From NCBI RefSeq assembly GCF_000153185.1, contig NZ_CH724149.1, positions 260,424-324,423 of the forward strand: DNA of 64,000 bases, given 5' to 3'. A program made the translations under genes and the position numbers. Origin of the DNA: Reinekea blandensis MED297 (lineage in GTDB: Bacteria; Pseudomonadota; Gammaproteobacteria; Pseudomonadales; Natronospirillaceae). The notes beneath the pieces were generated by a model. The model was not told where the DNA came from, did not search any database, and worked only from the letters and a program-made list of their open reading frames with translations. Shown piece after piece: positions 23,071 to 31,206 of the stretch; the first letter of the stretch is position 1, and each line of letters starts with the position of its first letter.

Positions 23071-23340
23071 ATGAGTTTTGAAACACAGATATCCAACTAT
23101 TACGAAAAACTGGTGGTGGAAGAGCTTGGGCGTCGTGAAGACCTCGCCGACACATCTGATGACGTATTGATTGATATGGCCTGCGTCGCGCTGAACCAGT
23201 TGCCGTCTCGGTATTATCGCTATTCGGTGGATATGGCGTTCTATCTGTCAGCGTCTGAGAACCAGGCGATGGAGGCCGATGTGAAATCGGCCGTGGATCA
23301 CGCTATCTCGTTTGTTCAGGCGCATAAAAGCCGCGCCTGA
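23071..23340 (+). CDS. Small ComFB-domain protein
   Basis: An 89-residue cytoplasmic protein. The segment ISNYYEKLVVEELGRR followed by DVLIDMACVALNQLPSRYYRYSVDMAFYLS matches the late competence development ComFB family pattern (conserved E at the start, ALNxLPxRY in the middle). Homologues in some bacteria bind cyclic dinucleotides and act with motility or competence systems. A role here next to c-di-GMP genes elsewhere in the window is speculative. An upstream in-frame start at 22975 exists, but an AGGAGG four bases before the ATG at 23071 is decisive. The last codons form one arm of a hairpin that serves the convergent gene. Confidence 0.75.
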   Translation: MSFETQISNYYEKLVVEELGRREDLADTSDDVLIDMACVALNQLPSRYYRYSVDMAFYLSASENQAMEADVKSAVDHAISFVQAHKSRA

Positions 23341-23351
23341 TTGGCGCGGCT
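23326..23351 (-). terminator. Terminator of the convergent sugar-binding protein gene, overlapping the ComFB-like 3' end
   Basis: AGCCGCGCC (23329-23337) pairs with GGCGCGGCT (23343-23351) around TGATT. On the minus strand the hairpin is followed by four T. It lies just downstream of the minus-strand gene ending at 23362 and includes the TGA stop of the plus-strand ComFB-like gene in its loop. Confidence 0.7.
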
Positions 23352-23361
23352 GAAGGGTTGA

Positions 23362-24621
23362 TTACTTAATGACGTATAAGCCATAACGAATGGCTTTTGC
23401 CAGTTGAGAGGACGCATCAGCCGGTGTCGTCGGTGTGGCGGTCAGCTCCGCGATTTTTTCGTAAAAATACTGCTGAACGGTGCCGGTGGTTGCGAGGCCA
23501 TGTGCGATGCTGGGTTTCAGCGCATTGTTTGCACTGGCGGCGAGGAAGTCATTCATGGAGCTTCTTGCACAAGCATCAAAATCCGCCATCGACATGTCCG
23601 TTCTGGCTGGAATAGAGCCTTTGTTTTGATTAAACGTGCGTTGGAACGATTCACTCATGATGTTCTGTACCAGCGCGTTCTGAGCTTCAATCTGACTGTT
23701 CTCAACATCGCGTAACTGGAAGATGGCAAAACTGTCGATGTTAAACAGGAACTGACCGGCCGTACCCGGGACCGGAACACAAAGGTAATCTTCCCGTGGC
23801 GTCAGGCCGGCATTTTTAAACTCACCCTTGGCCCAGTCACCCATAATCTGAAAAGCGGCTTCGCCATTGATGACCTTGGCGGTGTTTTCGTTCCACTCAT
23901 TCTGATCGTCGAATGTAATCCAGTTCAGCAGTTTGAAGTAACGCTCAAATACCGCTTCTGTGGTCGAACTCTTCAGGGCTGAAAAGTCGTGGTCAACATA
24001 GGCGGCCTGGTAGTATTCCGGACCACCAATGGACAGCGCAATCGTCTCAAACAACGTTGCGTGCTGCCATGGCTGGTCGCCCTGGGCAATGACCTGATAG
24101 CCCGCAGCACGGATCGCTTCAGCCGCCACATCGAATTCTTCCCAGGTCTGAGGGGCGCTGATGTTAAGTCGATCCAGCAGTGGTTTATTGACCCAAAGCC
24201 AGTTGGTGCGGTGCACATTGACCGGGACCGCAACATACTGGTCGCCATGCTTCATGACATCGGCGACAACGGGAGGCAGCTTGTTATCCCATTGCTGCTG
24301 TTCAGCAATATTGTTGAGATCTTCCAGGAAGCCGAGACGAGCCCATCGTTGTATGTCCAAACCTTTGATCTGGGCAGCTGCGGGCGGGCGTCCCTTGAGC
24401 ACACGGGACTGCAGCTCTGCCATGGCATTACCACCACCGCCGCCGGCAATGACAAAGTCCTGCCATTGATGCCCTTCTGCGGAAATCTGCTGCTTCAAAA
24501 CATCCAGTGCAGCCGCTTCGCCACCGGACGTCCAATAATGCAGTACTTCGACCTCTCCAGCATGTACCACTGGCAGGGCCAGGCCAGCGATAACGGCCGC
24601 CTGTCGTAATAATGTGCGCAT
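23362..24621 (-). CDS. Solitary sugar ABC transporter substrate-binding protein (GtsA-like paralogue)
   Basis: A 419-residue secreted binding protein with a signal peptide (MRTLLRQAAVIAGLALPVVHA). It is a clear paralogue of the gtsA product at 29736: both begin the mature part with GEVEVLH[YW]WTSGGEA, share AGGGG[GE]NA, AQIKGL[DE]IQ, VPVNVHR and IMGDWAKGEF/FMGDWAKGEF, and end with an SMNDFLAASANN/SMDTFKATSASG-type segment. The family binds hexoses such as glucose or mannose for CUT1-type importers. No permease or ATPase genes accompany this copy, so it may feed the GtsBCD transporter 7 kb away or act as a sensor ligand-binding protein. The region upstream contains a TATGTAAC sequence also found upstream of gtsA. 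Confidence 0.85.
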   Translation of the reverse strand: MRTLLRQAAVIAGLALPVVHAGEVEVLHYWTSGGEAAALDVLKQQISAEGHQWQDFVIAGGGGGNAMAELQSRVLKGRPPAAAQIKGLDIQRWARLGFLEDLNNIAEQQQWDNKLPPVVADVMKHGDQYVAVPVNVHRTNWLWVNKPLLDRLNISAPQTWEEFDVAAEAIRAAGYQVIAQGDQPWQHATLFETIALSIGGPEYYQAAYVDHDFSALKSSTTEAVFERYFKLLNWITFDDQNEWNENTAKVINGEAAFQIMGDWAKGEFKNAGLTPREDYLCVPVPGTAGQFLFNIDSFAIFQLRDVENSQIEAQNALVQNIMSESFQRTFNQNKGSIPARTDMSMADFDACARSSMNDFLAASANNALKPSIAHGLATTGTVQQYFYEKIAELTATPTTPADASSQLAKAIRYGLYVIK

Positions 24622-24879
24622 AGTGTGCTCTCTTGTTGTTGTTTGATGTTTTCTGATCGACCAGATCTGCGTGCAGACAGCTCATACTCACTAACCTTAG
24701 CATAGGCCAGATTCTGGCTGCATGGAGCCTGGTCAAAGGATACGCTACGACTATGTAACCTAATGTATCAAAGTGTGAATGGTATCTTACAAGAGCCCAG
24801 GAAAAACCGGCGAAGACGTTAATGACCGGACCTTGCGTGATACACTGCCCCCAAAGTTTTACATTGAGAACCGTCTGGT

Positions 24880-25821
24880 ATGAGTCAAATCGTCCGAATT
24901 GCTACCCGTAAAAGCCCGCTCGCCTTATGGCAGGCGGAGTTTGTTAAAGCCGAGTTGGAAAAACATCACCCGGACCTTCAGGTTGAGCTGGTTAAAATCA
25001 GTACCAAAGGCGATCAGATACTGGACGTTGCCTTATCAAAGGTCGGAGGCAAAGGGCTGTTCATCAAGGAACTGGAAGTGGCGATGGAAGCGGGCGAGGC
25101 GGATATGGCTGTGCACAGCATGAAAGATGTGCCTATGGAGATGCCAGCCGGTTTTGAGTTGGCCACGATCTGCGAGCGGGAAAACCCCTTTGATGCGTTT
25201 GTCAGCAATGACTTTGATTCCATCGATGATTTGCCCCAGGGCGCCGTGCTTGGCACGTCGAGTCTTCGCCGACAAGCTCAGATACTTGCGCATCGGCCGG
25301 ATCTGGACGTTCGTTTCTTACGCGGTAACGTCGGTACCCGGCTGGGTAAGCTGGATGATGGCGAATATCAGGCCATTGTGCTGGCTTGTGCCGGTTTGAT
25401 TCGTCTGGATCTTCAGGCGCGTATTCGTCAGGAAATACCGGGAAATCTGTCTTTACCTGCGGTAGGGCAAGGGGCGGTCGGCATTGAAATCCGTGCAGGT
25501 GATATTGCGTTGAAAGAACGACTGCAGCCGCTGAGTCATGAAAACACCACGCTCAGAGTCAGCGCAGAGCGCGCGATGAACCGGGTATTAAATGGTGGTT
25601 GCGAAGTCCCGATTGCCGGGTATGCGGTGTTGGACGATCAGGTGCTGAAACTCGAAGGCAGGGTCGGTGCAGTTGACGGTTCCAAGCTTCTGAAATCATC
25701 TGCAGAAATGACGTTGACCGGACCGGTTTCTCAGCAGATCAGCCAAGCCACTGACCTGGGACACATGGTTGCGCGTGATCTGCTATCGCAAGGTGCACAA
25801 GCGCTGTTGGCGGAGCAGTGA
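24880..25821 (+). CDS. hemC: Porphobilinogen deaminase
   Basis: A 313-residue enzyme that polymerises four porphobilinogens to hydroxymethylbilane. Visible motifs are [20 protein letters not shown] near residue 6, [32 protein letters not shown] near 80, [29 protein letters not shown] near 127 with the substrate-binding arginines, and the dipyrromethane-anchoring Cys in [13 protein letters not shown] near 243. The start ATG fits the family N-terminus. Its TGA shares a base with the hemD ATG. Confidence 0.97.
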   Translation: MSQIVRIATRKSPLALWQAEFVKAELEKHHPDLQVELVKISTKGDQILDVALSKVGGKGLFIKELEVAMEAGEADMAVHSMKDVPMEMPAGFELATICERENPFDAFVSNDFDSIDDLPQGAVLGTSSLRRQAQILAHRPDLDVRFLRGNVGTRLGKLDDGEYQAIVLACAGLIRLDLQARIRQEIPGNLSLPAVGQGAVGIEIRAGDIALKERLQPLSHENTTLRVSAERAMNRVLNGGCEVPIAGYAVLDDQVLKLEGRVGAVDGSKLLKSSAEMTLTGPVSQQISQATDLGHMVARDLLSQGAQALLAEQ

Positions 25822-26561
25822 TGCGTCGTATTCTGATCCCGAAAGCCTCTCGGGAACAGGCCCGCTGGCAACAAGCCCTGGCCGGAGAAAGCATCGAGCC
25901 TCTTTGGATTGATCCCTGGCAAATGAGCGGTTTACCGCAAACGGCGGAGCATCGTAATCAGTGGCTGAATCTGGACCTGTTCAGTGGAGTGGTTTGTGTC
26001 AGTCCAACCGCTGCCGAGGTGTTGGTTGCCGCACTCGATGAGTTTTGGCCAATGCCTCCCAGCGGAGTGCATTGGCTTTGTAATGGGCCGAGGACCGCTG
26101 AAGTACTTTCGGAGGCCGGATTAACGCCGGTGTTTCCGCAACAGGGGCATACGGCCGAGCAGGTGTTGGCGTTGCCTGAAGCCCAATGTGCTCAGGGTGA
26201 CAAATGGCTGATTGTGAAAGGCGAGGGTGGCCGGGTAACCTTAGCTCAGACTCTGACCGAACGCGGAGCCATAGCAACAGAGTTGCCCGTCTATCGACGG
26301 GCAGTTGATAATGATGCACTTCAATACATGACCTCAATCCGAGCGGACGCCGACGCGCTTTGGTTGAGCTCCGAGTTCTTAGGTGAGAGTTTGTTAAACC
26401 AGGGTCGGGATCTGTGGCAGAGTTGGACGGGTGAGTGGTGGGTTTCCTCGCCCAGGCTGAAAGACTGGTGTCAGGCCCAAGGGTGTCGTCGCGTTCGGGT
26501 CGCCTCCGGTGCGACCGTTCAGGCATTGCAGGCAATGATTAGGGAAACCGCTTCGCAGTAG
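25821..26561 (+). CDS. hemD: Uroporphyrinogen-III synthase
   Basis: A 246-residue, poorly conserved enzyme that cyclises hydroxymethylbilane to uroporphyrinogen III. Its position directly behind hemC (TGATG overlap) and before hemX is the strongest evidence. Family features seen are the N-terminal RRILIPKASREQARW segment, CVSPTAAEVLVAAL near residue 54, a hinge, WLIVKGEGGRVTLAQTLTERGA near 130, and a C-terminal RVRVASGATVQALQAMI. An in-frame GTG one codon earlier is possible but unneeded. Confidence 0.9.
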   Translation: MRRILIPKASREQARWQQALAGESIEPLWIDPWQMSGLPQTAEHRNQWLNLDLFSGVVCVSPTAAEVLVAALDEFWPMPPSGVHWLCNGPRTAEVLSEAGLTPVFPQQGHTAEQVLALPEAQCAQGDKWLIVKGEGGRVTLAQTLTERGAIATELPVYRRAVDNDALQYMTSIRADADALWLSSEFLGESLLNQGRDLWQSWTGEWWVSSPRLKDWCQAQGCRRVRVASGATVQALQAMIRETASQ

Positions 26562-26581
26562 CCGAAGCAAACAGGTGAGTT

Positions 26582-27703
26582 ATGGCAGAAAACAGTACGT
26601 CAGTTACAGAAAAAAAAGAAAAACCGGCCTCGCAACCAGAGAAAACAGAAACGACAGGATCCAAATCTTCGCCGGCTCAGAAGGCACGTCCTGCGCCAGC
26701 CAAGTCGACCGTCAAGCGCGGACGAACGGCCGGTATTCTGGCGCTGATGCTGTTGGTGGTACTGGCAGGGATTGCGGGTGGCGGCTACTGGGGTTGGCAA
26801 TGGTTGCAGCAGTCATTGAGTGCTCTGGACCAGCAAAACCAGCAACTTGCCCGTGAGTTAGAAACGGCAACGGCTCAGCTTCGTCAGTTTGAATCCATGG
26901 CCGAACGCACCGATGACCAGTGGCGTTCCGCCATTGACGATCTGGAAACGCTGGTGGTTGAGTCTGCCCAGCGCTGGAATGCCCAGAGTGACCGCACCGA
27001 AAATCGTTGGCCGTTGGAAGAAGCCTTAACCCTGACCCGTTTGGCTGCACAACGATTGCAGTTGGATGCCGATGCTGGCATCGCTGTGCGCATGCTGCAA
27101 TCGGCTGACGTGATCCTTGCGCAAATGGATCAGGCCGCGGTGTTACCGCTGCGCCGACAGTTAGCTCAGGATATCTTGGCGCTGCAATCCACAGTCTCGG
27201 CCGATGTAAACGGAATTTTCTTTAAACTGGATGCCGTCTCTGACCAGGTTCGTGAGCTGAGCTGGGCACCTAAGCCTCAAACTCAGGAACCAGTACCGGA
27301 CTCTGCGGACCCGGCATCCGGCTTCTGGCACGGATTGAAAAACGTTGTGGTGATCAGTCGGCTGGATGTCCCCATGGCGGCGCCGGCGTTGCAAAGTGAC
27401 TTTGAACGTTGGCGACAGCACACCCTGATGCTCATTGAACAGACGCAGTTGGCTTTATTGGCGGGGAATCAGCGGCTCTATGACACCGCACTTCAGCAGA
27501 CTGTTGAGCAGATCGAGCAGATGCAGAGTCAGGTTAGGCTGAATGGCATTCAAGCAACCCTCGCTGAGGTGACGGGTGCGGTACTGAACCCGCAGTGGCC
27601 GGATATTGATGCCAGCATCGAGGCGATTGAGGATTATCTGGCCGGTCCGGCAGACGATTCTGCTCAGGATGAAGCGGCTACCGCCGAGGAGGGCAGCGAA
27701 TGA
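26582..27703 (+). CDS. hemX: HemX, membrane-anchored uroporphyrinogen-III C-methyltransferase-like protein
   Basis: A 373-residue protein. A Lys/Ser/Pro-rich cytoplasmic tail of about 50 residues is followed by one membrane helix (GILALMLLVVLAGIAGGGYWGWQWL, about 51-74) and a long periplasmic helical region rich in Gln and Glu (QQNQQLARELETATAQLRQFESMAER...). The family is annotated as a uroporphyrinogen methyltransferase in some bacteria, but HemX of the hemCDXY cluster lacks an obvious SAM-binding motif here and probably is not an enzyme. It overlaps hemY by four bases and shares its operon. Confidence 0.88.
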   Translation: MAENSTSVTEKKEKPASQPEKTETTGSKSSPAQKARPAPAKSTVKRGRTAGILALMLLVVLAGIAGGGYWGWQWLQQSLSALDQQNQQLARELETATAQLRQFESMAERTDDQWRSAIDDLETLVVESAQRWNAQSDRTENRWPLEEALTLTRLAAQRLQLDADAGIAVRMLQSADVILAQMDQAAVLPLRRQLAQDILALQSTVSADVNGIFFKLDAVSDQVRELSWAPKPQTQEPVPDSADPASGFWHGLKNVVVISRLDVPMAAPALQSDFERWRQHTLMLIEQTQLALLAGNQRLYDTALQQTVEQIEQMQSQVRLNGIQATLAEVTGAVLNPQWPDIDASIEAIEDYLAGPADDSAQDEAATAEEGSE

Positions 27704-28878
27704 CCCGACTGATGCTCTGGATAGTATTAATTGCTCTTACCCTTCTGCTGGGTGGCGTACTGGCTCAAATGATGGTCCGGGACTCTGGCGTGATGATGCT
27801 GACCTGGAATGGCTGGATGGTGGAAACTACCTTCTGGACCGGCCTCGGCCTGTTGTTGACGCTGGTGATTCTTGGCGTTGTGTTGTTAGCTTTGTTACGC
27901 AAGCTCGCACCGGCGCGACTGCTGAATCAACTGCGCAGTCGTCGGGACCAGAAAGTCGCCAAAAAAGAAACGGCGTCGGCAATCGACCACTGGCTGCATG
28001 GGGCTGACGATCGCGCGCTGGCGTCTTTGCAGAAAGTCATCCGTGCGGGCGGCTCTGACCGTCTTCCCTCGGCGGTTTCACTGGTGCTGGGCATGGATCA
28101 GAGTGACTGGCCGGAACGCTATGGCCAGTTGATTACGGAAGACCCGGAGATGAAAACCTATGCCGATGCCATCCGGGCATGGCGTCTGGTGCAAGCGGCT
28201 CAACACCAAGAGTTTATTGAGTTGATGGAAGACCAGTTTCGACTCCGGCAAGTGCCCTGGCTACGCGAACATTATTGGCGCGCCCTGATGGCTGTTGGTA
28301 AGGCCGAACGATTGTTGACCGTGGTTAATGAAGCCGCCGGGCTGCAACCTGAGAAACGTGAGCAATGGTTGCAGGAAGCGGCTCAGGTGGCGCTGAAAGA
28401 CGCAGCAGGCGAACCCGGACGGTCAGCGTCCCTGTTAAAGCCACTTTCGAGAAAACAGCGCACTGTCCCGGGTATTGTTCGTGCCGAAATCGATTATCTC
28501 TGCTCAGTGGGTGAGTTCAATCTGGCGTTTCGCCGGGCGAAATCGTTATTGCAGCGTCCGGATCAGCATGAGCAAGCCGATATCCTGTTGGACATGCAGG
28601 TCGATAATGGCGAAAAGCTCGGGTTTCTGGAACAGAACCCGCCAGCGCAACCGGGTCCGGTCTATTGTCGTACGGCCGGTATACTGAACCATCGTCAACA
28701 GTTGTGGGGTAATGCGCAAAGCTGGTTGGAACAGGGCTGGAAGCAGGGCGATCTCGGGGCTGGACTGGCCTTGGCGGAGCTTTATGATGCTCGGCAGATG
28801 ACGGCTCAGGCCGCCAAACTTTATCGGGAGCTGGCTCAGCTCCAAGCCAAAAAAGCACAGGAGATCAACGTTGGCTGA
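27700..28878 (+). CDS. hemY: HemY, inner-membrane TPR protein
   Basis: A 392-residue protein with two N-terminal membrane helices (about residues 4-22 and 42-66). A cytoplasmic or periplasmic helical TPR-like region follows, with a conserved RADxALxxLxK-type start (HGADDRALASLQKVIRAGG) and a C-terminal LAELYDARQMTAQAAKLYRELAQL repeat. HemY is a haem-cluster protein of uncertain role. It is not a protoporphyrinogen oxidase like the Gram-positive enzyme of the same name. The start overlaps hemX (ATGA), and the end overlaps msrC by eight bases. Confidence 0.9.
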   Translation: MTRLMLWIVLIALTLLLGGVLAQMMVRDSGVMMLTWNGWMVETTFWTGLGLLLTLVILGVVLLALLRKLAPARLLNQLRSRRDQKVAKKETASAIDHWLHGADDRALASLQKVIRAGGSDRLPSAVSLVLGMDQSDWPERYGQLITEDPEMKTYADAIRAWRLVQAAQHQEFIELMEDQFRLRQVPWLREHYWRALMAVGKAERLLTVVNEAAGLQPEKREQWLQEAAQVALKDAAGEPGRSASLLKPLSRKQRTVPGIVRAEIDYLCSVGEFNLAFRRAKSLLQRPDQHEQADILLDMQVDNGEKLGFLEQNPPAQPGPVYCRTAGILNHRQQLWGNAQSWLEQGWKQGDLGAGLALAELYDARQMTAQAAKLYRELAQLQAKKAQEINVG

Positions 28879-29356
28879 ACAACTGACAACTTCAACATCC
28901 GATGACCGGTTAACCCAATATCGGGACTTACTCTTACAGTTGAAGGGACTGACCGATGGCGAGCCAAACCGGGTAGCGAACCTGGCCAATGTGGCCGCGG
29001 CGTTACGTCAGACCTTTGGCTTCTTTTGGGTAGGTTTTTATTGCGTTGAAGGTGAAGAATTGGTCCTGGGACCGTTTCAGGGGGATATCGCCTGCACGCG
29101 TATAGCCTATGGGCGAGGTGTCTGTGGCACGGCCTGGCAAGAAGCGACACCCCAATGGGTCCCTGATGTCGACGCGTTTCCCGGGCACATTGCCTGCAGC
29201 AGTGAGTCCCGGTCCGAAGTGGTCGTCCCGATCCTTAAAGACGACGAAGTCGTTGCCGTACTGGATGTTGACAGTGATCGATTGAATGACTTCACTGAAG
29301 CTGATGTGGCCGGCTTATCTGAAATCTCCGCCTGGCTTGGAACGTCCCAGTTCTGA
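28871..29356 (+). CDS. msrC: Free methionine-(R)-sulfoxide reductase (GAF domain)
   Basis: A 161-residue GAF-fold enzyme of the fRMsr family that reduces free methionine-R-sulfoxide. The family cysteines are present: GDIACTRI near residue 77, GRGVCGTAW near 86 and FPGHIACSSESRSEVVVPI near 111, the last being the usual catalytic/resolving region. The start is a TTG inside the end of hemY. AGGAG seven bases upstream supports it, and the next ATG is far inside the domain. Coupling to the haem operon is unusual and may reflect oxidative protection, which is a guess. Confidence 0.88.
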   Translation: MAEQLTTSTSDDRLTQYRDLLLQLKGLTDGEPNRVANLANVAAALRQTFGFFWVGFYCVEGEELVLGPFQGDIACTRIAYGRGVCGTAWQEATPQWVPDVDAFPGHIACSSESRSEVVVPILKDDEVVAVLDVDSDRLNDFTEADVAGLSEISAWLGTSQF

Positions 29357-29377
29357 GCCTTGTTTTCTCTTCTTTTT

Positions 29378-29413
29378 GCAATGCTATGTAACATTCTTGT
29401 TACATAGCATTGC
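29378..29413. promoter_or_regulatory. Perfect 16-base inverted repeat between msrC and gtsA
   Basis: GCAATGCTATGTAACA (29378-29393) and TGTTACATAGCATTGC (29398-29413) are exact inverse complements around TTCT. As RNA this forms a long hairpin behind msrC, followed by TTCTAATTT, so it may terminate msrC. As DNA the core TATGTAAC...GTTACATA could be a regulator site. TATGTAAC recurs upstream of the gtsA paralogue at about 24752. Confidence 0.6.
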
Positions 29414-29735
29414 TTCTAATTTACGTAACTAACGCGCTCCGCTATAGCCGAAAGCCTTTGATATTCAGGGGTTTTGGGTTTTTTGTTGTTTCGGCTTCGG
29501 AGGCTGAAATGACTGAAATCCGTACAAAAATCAATCTTGTCATACTTTGTTACGTTACGTTGCGCTAAGAGACGTTACTCCTGTCATCCTCAGGGCTACA
29601 GTGAAAGAGTCTAACCTGATAGCAGAGTACTGCACTCGGACACTGTCCAAGCAAGCGGTTCTGCTGTCTGACCTTAGCAATCCCAAAAAATCAGGCTCTG
29701 ACCTGTTTACAACAACAAGAAAGAAGGAAGCAAAG
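29414..29735 (+). promoter_or_regulatory. gtsA upstream region with GTTACG repeats
   Basis: No gene is supported here. The stretch contains several copies of GTTAC or its complement: TTTACGTAAC near 29420, a direct repeat GTTACGTTACG near 29550 and GACGTTAC near 29571. A small hairpin (TTTCGGC/GCTGAAA) lies near 29485. An open frame from 29547 runs into gtsA, but the signal peptide and AAGGAAG site fix the real start at 29736. The long leader and repeated motifs suggest regulated transcription. Confidence 0.45.
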
Positions 29736-30983
29736 ATGTTTAAAAAGACACTGCTTGCAATGGCCCTCGGCGGCACAATCGCAGCGACAGCACAAGCTGG
29801 CGAAGTTGAAGTACTGCACTGGTGGACATCCGGTGGCGAAGCGAAGTCGATCGCAGTATTGAAAGAAATGGTAAACGACGCGGGTCACAGCTGGAAAGAT
29901 TTTGCTGTGGCTGGTGGTGGCGGTGAGAACGCCTATACCGTACTGCGTTCACGAGCTGTTTCTGGTAACGCCCCAGCTTCTGCACAAATCAAAGGTTTGG
30001 AAATTCAGGAATGGGGTGATCTCGGATTCCTGGCAGACTTGTCTGATGTCGCAGAAGACAACAACTGGGATTCAATCCTTCCTGCCGTCGTTTCTGATGT
30101 TATGAAACATGACGGTAAGTTTGTTGCAGCGCCAGTCAACGTACACCGCGTTAACTGGATGTGGGCCAACAAAGCCGTTTTGGAAGAGCATGGTGTGAAA
30201 GCGCCAACGAGTCTTGATGAACTGTGGGCTGCTTCTGACAAGTTGAAAGCTGCGGGTATCACTCCGATTGCGCATGGTGGTCAACCATGGCAAGACGCGA
30301 CTACCTTCGAAAGCATTGTGCTTGCCGTTGGTGGTGCTGACTTCTTCTCGCAGGTTTTCGTTGATCACGATCAGGCGGCGCTGGAAAGCGACACCATGAA
30401 GACGGCGTTTGAAGAGTTCGGCAAGGTTAAACAGTACATCGACAAGGGCGCACCAGGTCGTGACTGGAACGTAGCCACGGGTATGGTCATTAAAGGCGAG
30501 GCCGCCTTCCAGTTCATGGGTGACTGGGCGAAAGGTGAGTTCTCTGCGGCCGGTAAGCAGCCGGGTGCCGACTACTACTGCCTGCCATTCCCAGGAACTG
30601 AAGGTGAGTTCACCTTTAACATCGACTCTCTGGCGATGTTCAAACAGCGCAGCTCAGAAAACGAAGAAGCCCAGATGAAAATGGCTGAGCTGATTCTGTC
30701 TCCTGAGTTCCAGGATGTCTTCAACATGAACAAAGGTTCCATTCCAGTACGTCTGGACCAAGACATGAGCGGCTTTGATAGCTGTGCTCAAGCGTCTATG
30801 GACACCTTTAAAGCCACCTCCGCTTCTGGCGAAGGGCTGGTGCCTTCAATGGCGCACGGTATGTCGACTACATCGGCTATCCAGGGTGCCATCTATGACG
30901 TAGCAACAGACTTCTTCAACTCTGACATGTCAGCAGATGAAGCTGTACTGAAACTGTCTCGCGCGGTACGCGCAGCGCAGTAA
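29736..30983 (+). CDS. gtsA: Glucose-type ABC transporter substrate-binding protein
   Basis: A 415-residue periplasmic binding protein with a clear signal peptide (MFKKTLLAMALGGTIAATAQA, cleaved before GEVEVLHWW). The conserved segments WTSGGEAKSIAVLKEMV, AVAGGGGENAYTVLRSRAV, AQIKGLEIQ, APVNVHRVNWMW, AHGGQPWQDATTFESIVL, FMGDWAKGEF and NKGSIPVR match the Pseudomonas GtsA glucose/mannose-binding proteins as I recall them. The substrate is probably glucose or a related hexose. I chose the ATG at 29736 because of the signal peptide and the AAGAAGGAAG ribosome site. A stable hairpin follows, which typically keeps the binding-protein mRNA more abundant than the permease part. Confidence 0.92.
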   Translation: MFKKTLLAMALGGTIAATAQAGEVEVLHWWTSGGEAKSIAVLKEMVNDAGHSWKDFAVAGGGGENAYTVLRSRAVSGNAPASAQIKGLEIQEWGDLGFLADLSDVAEDNNWDSILPAVVSDVMKHDGKFVAAPVNVHRVNWMWANKAVLEEHGVKAPTSLDELWAASDKLKAAGITPIAHGGQPWQDATTFESIVLAVGGADFFSQVFVDHDQAALESDTMKTAFEEFGKVKQYIDKGAPGRDWNVATGMVIKGEAAFQFMGDWAKGEFSAAGKQPGADYYCLPFPGTEGEFTFNIDSLAMFKQRSSENEEAQMKMAELILSPEFQDVFNMNKGSIPVRLDQDMSGFDSCAQASMDTFKATSASGEGLVPSMAHGMSTTSAIQGAIYDVATDFFNSDMSADEAVLKLSRAVRAAQ

Positions 30984-30992
30984 GTTGCAGTC

Positions 30993-31022
30993 TGATCACC
31001 GGACCCTGGGGTCCGGTGATCA
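30993..31022 (+). promoter_or_regulatory. mRNA-stabilising or attenuating hairpin between gtsA and gtsB
   Basis: TGATCACCGGACC (30993-31005) pairs perfectly with GGTCCGGTGATCA (31010-31022) around CTGG. There is no T-run, so it is more likely a 3' stabiliser and partial attenuator than a full terminator. A second smaller hairpin (CGGAA/TTCCG) follows near 31026-31041. The position fits higher expression of the binding protein than of the membrane proteins. Confidence 0.7.
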
Positions 31023-31206
31023 AAACTCCGGAACCCTGCTTCCGAACTCCCAAACTGAAATACAGTCAGGCCGGCACGTGACGGTCCTGCGACGGGTACG
31101 TCTGTTTTTGGCAAAAGTAGGACTACACTGAACCGAGGTTACGCTGACGATATCCCGGAAAGCGTCACTTCAGTCATTGAACAATAACAAACAAGACGGT
31201 AATCGC

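Noticed and set aside
29547..29735. Long N-terminal extension of GtsA
   Set aside because: A clear signal peptide and a strong ribosome site begin at 29736. The extension has no family match.
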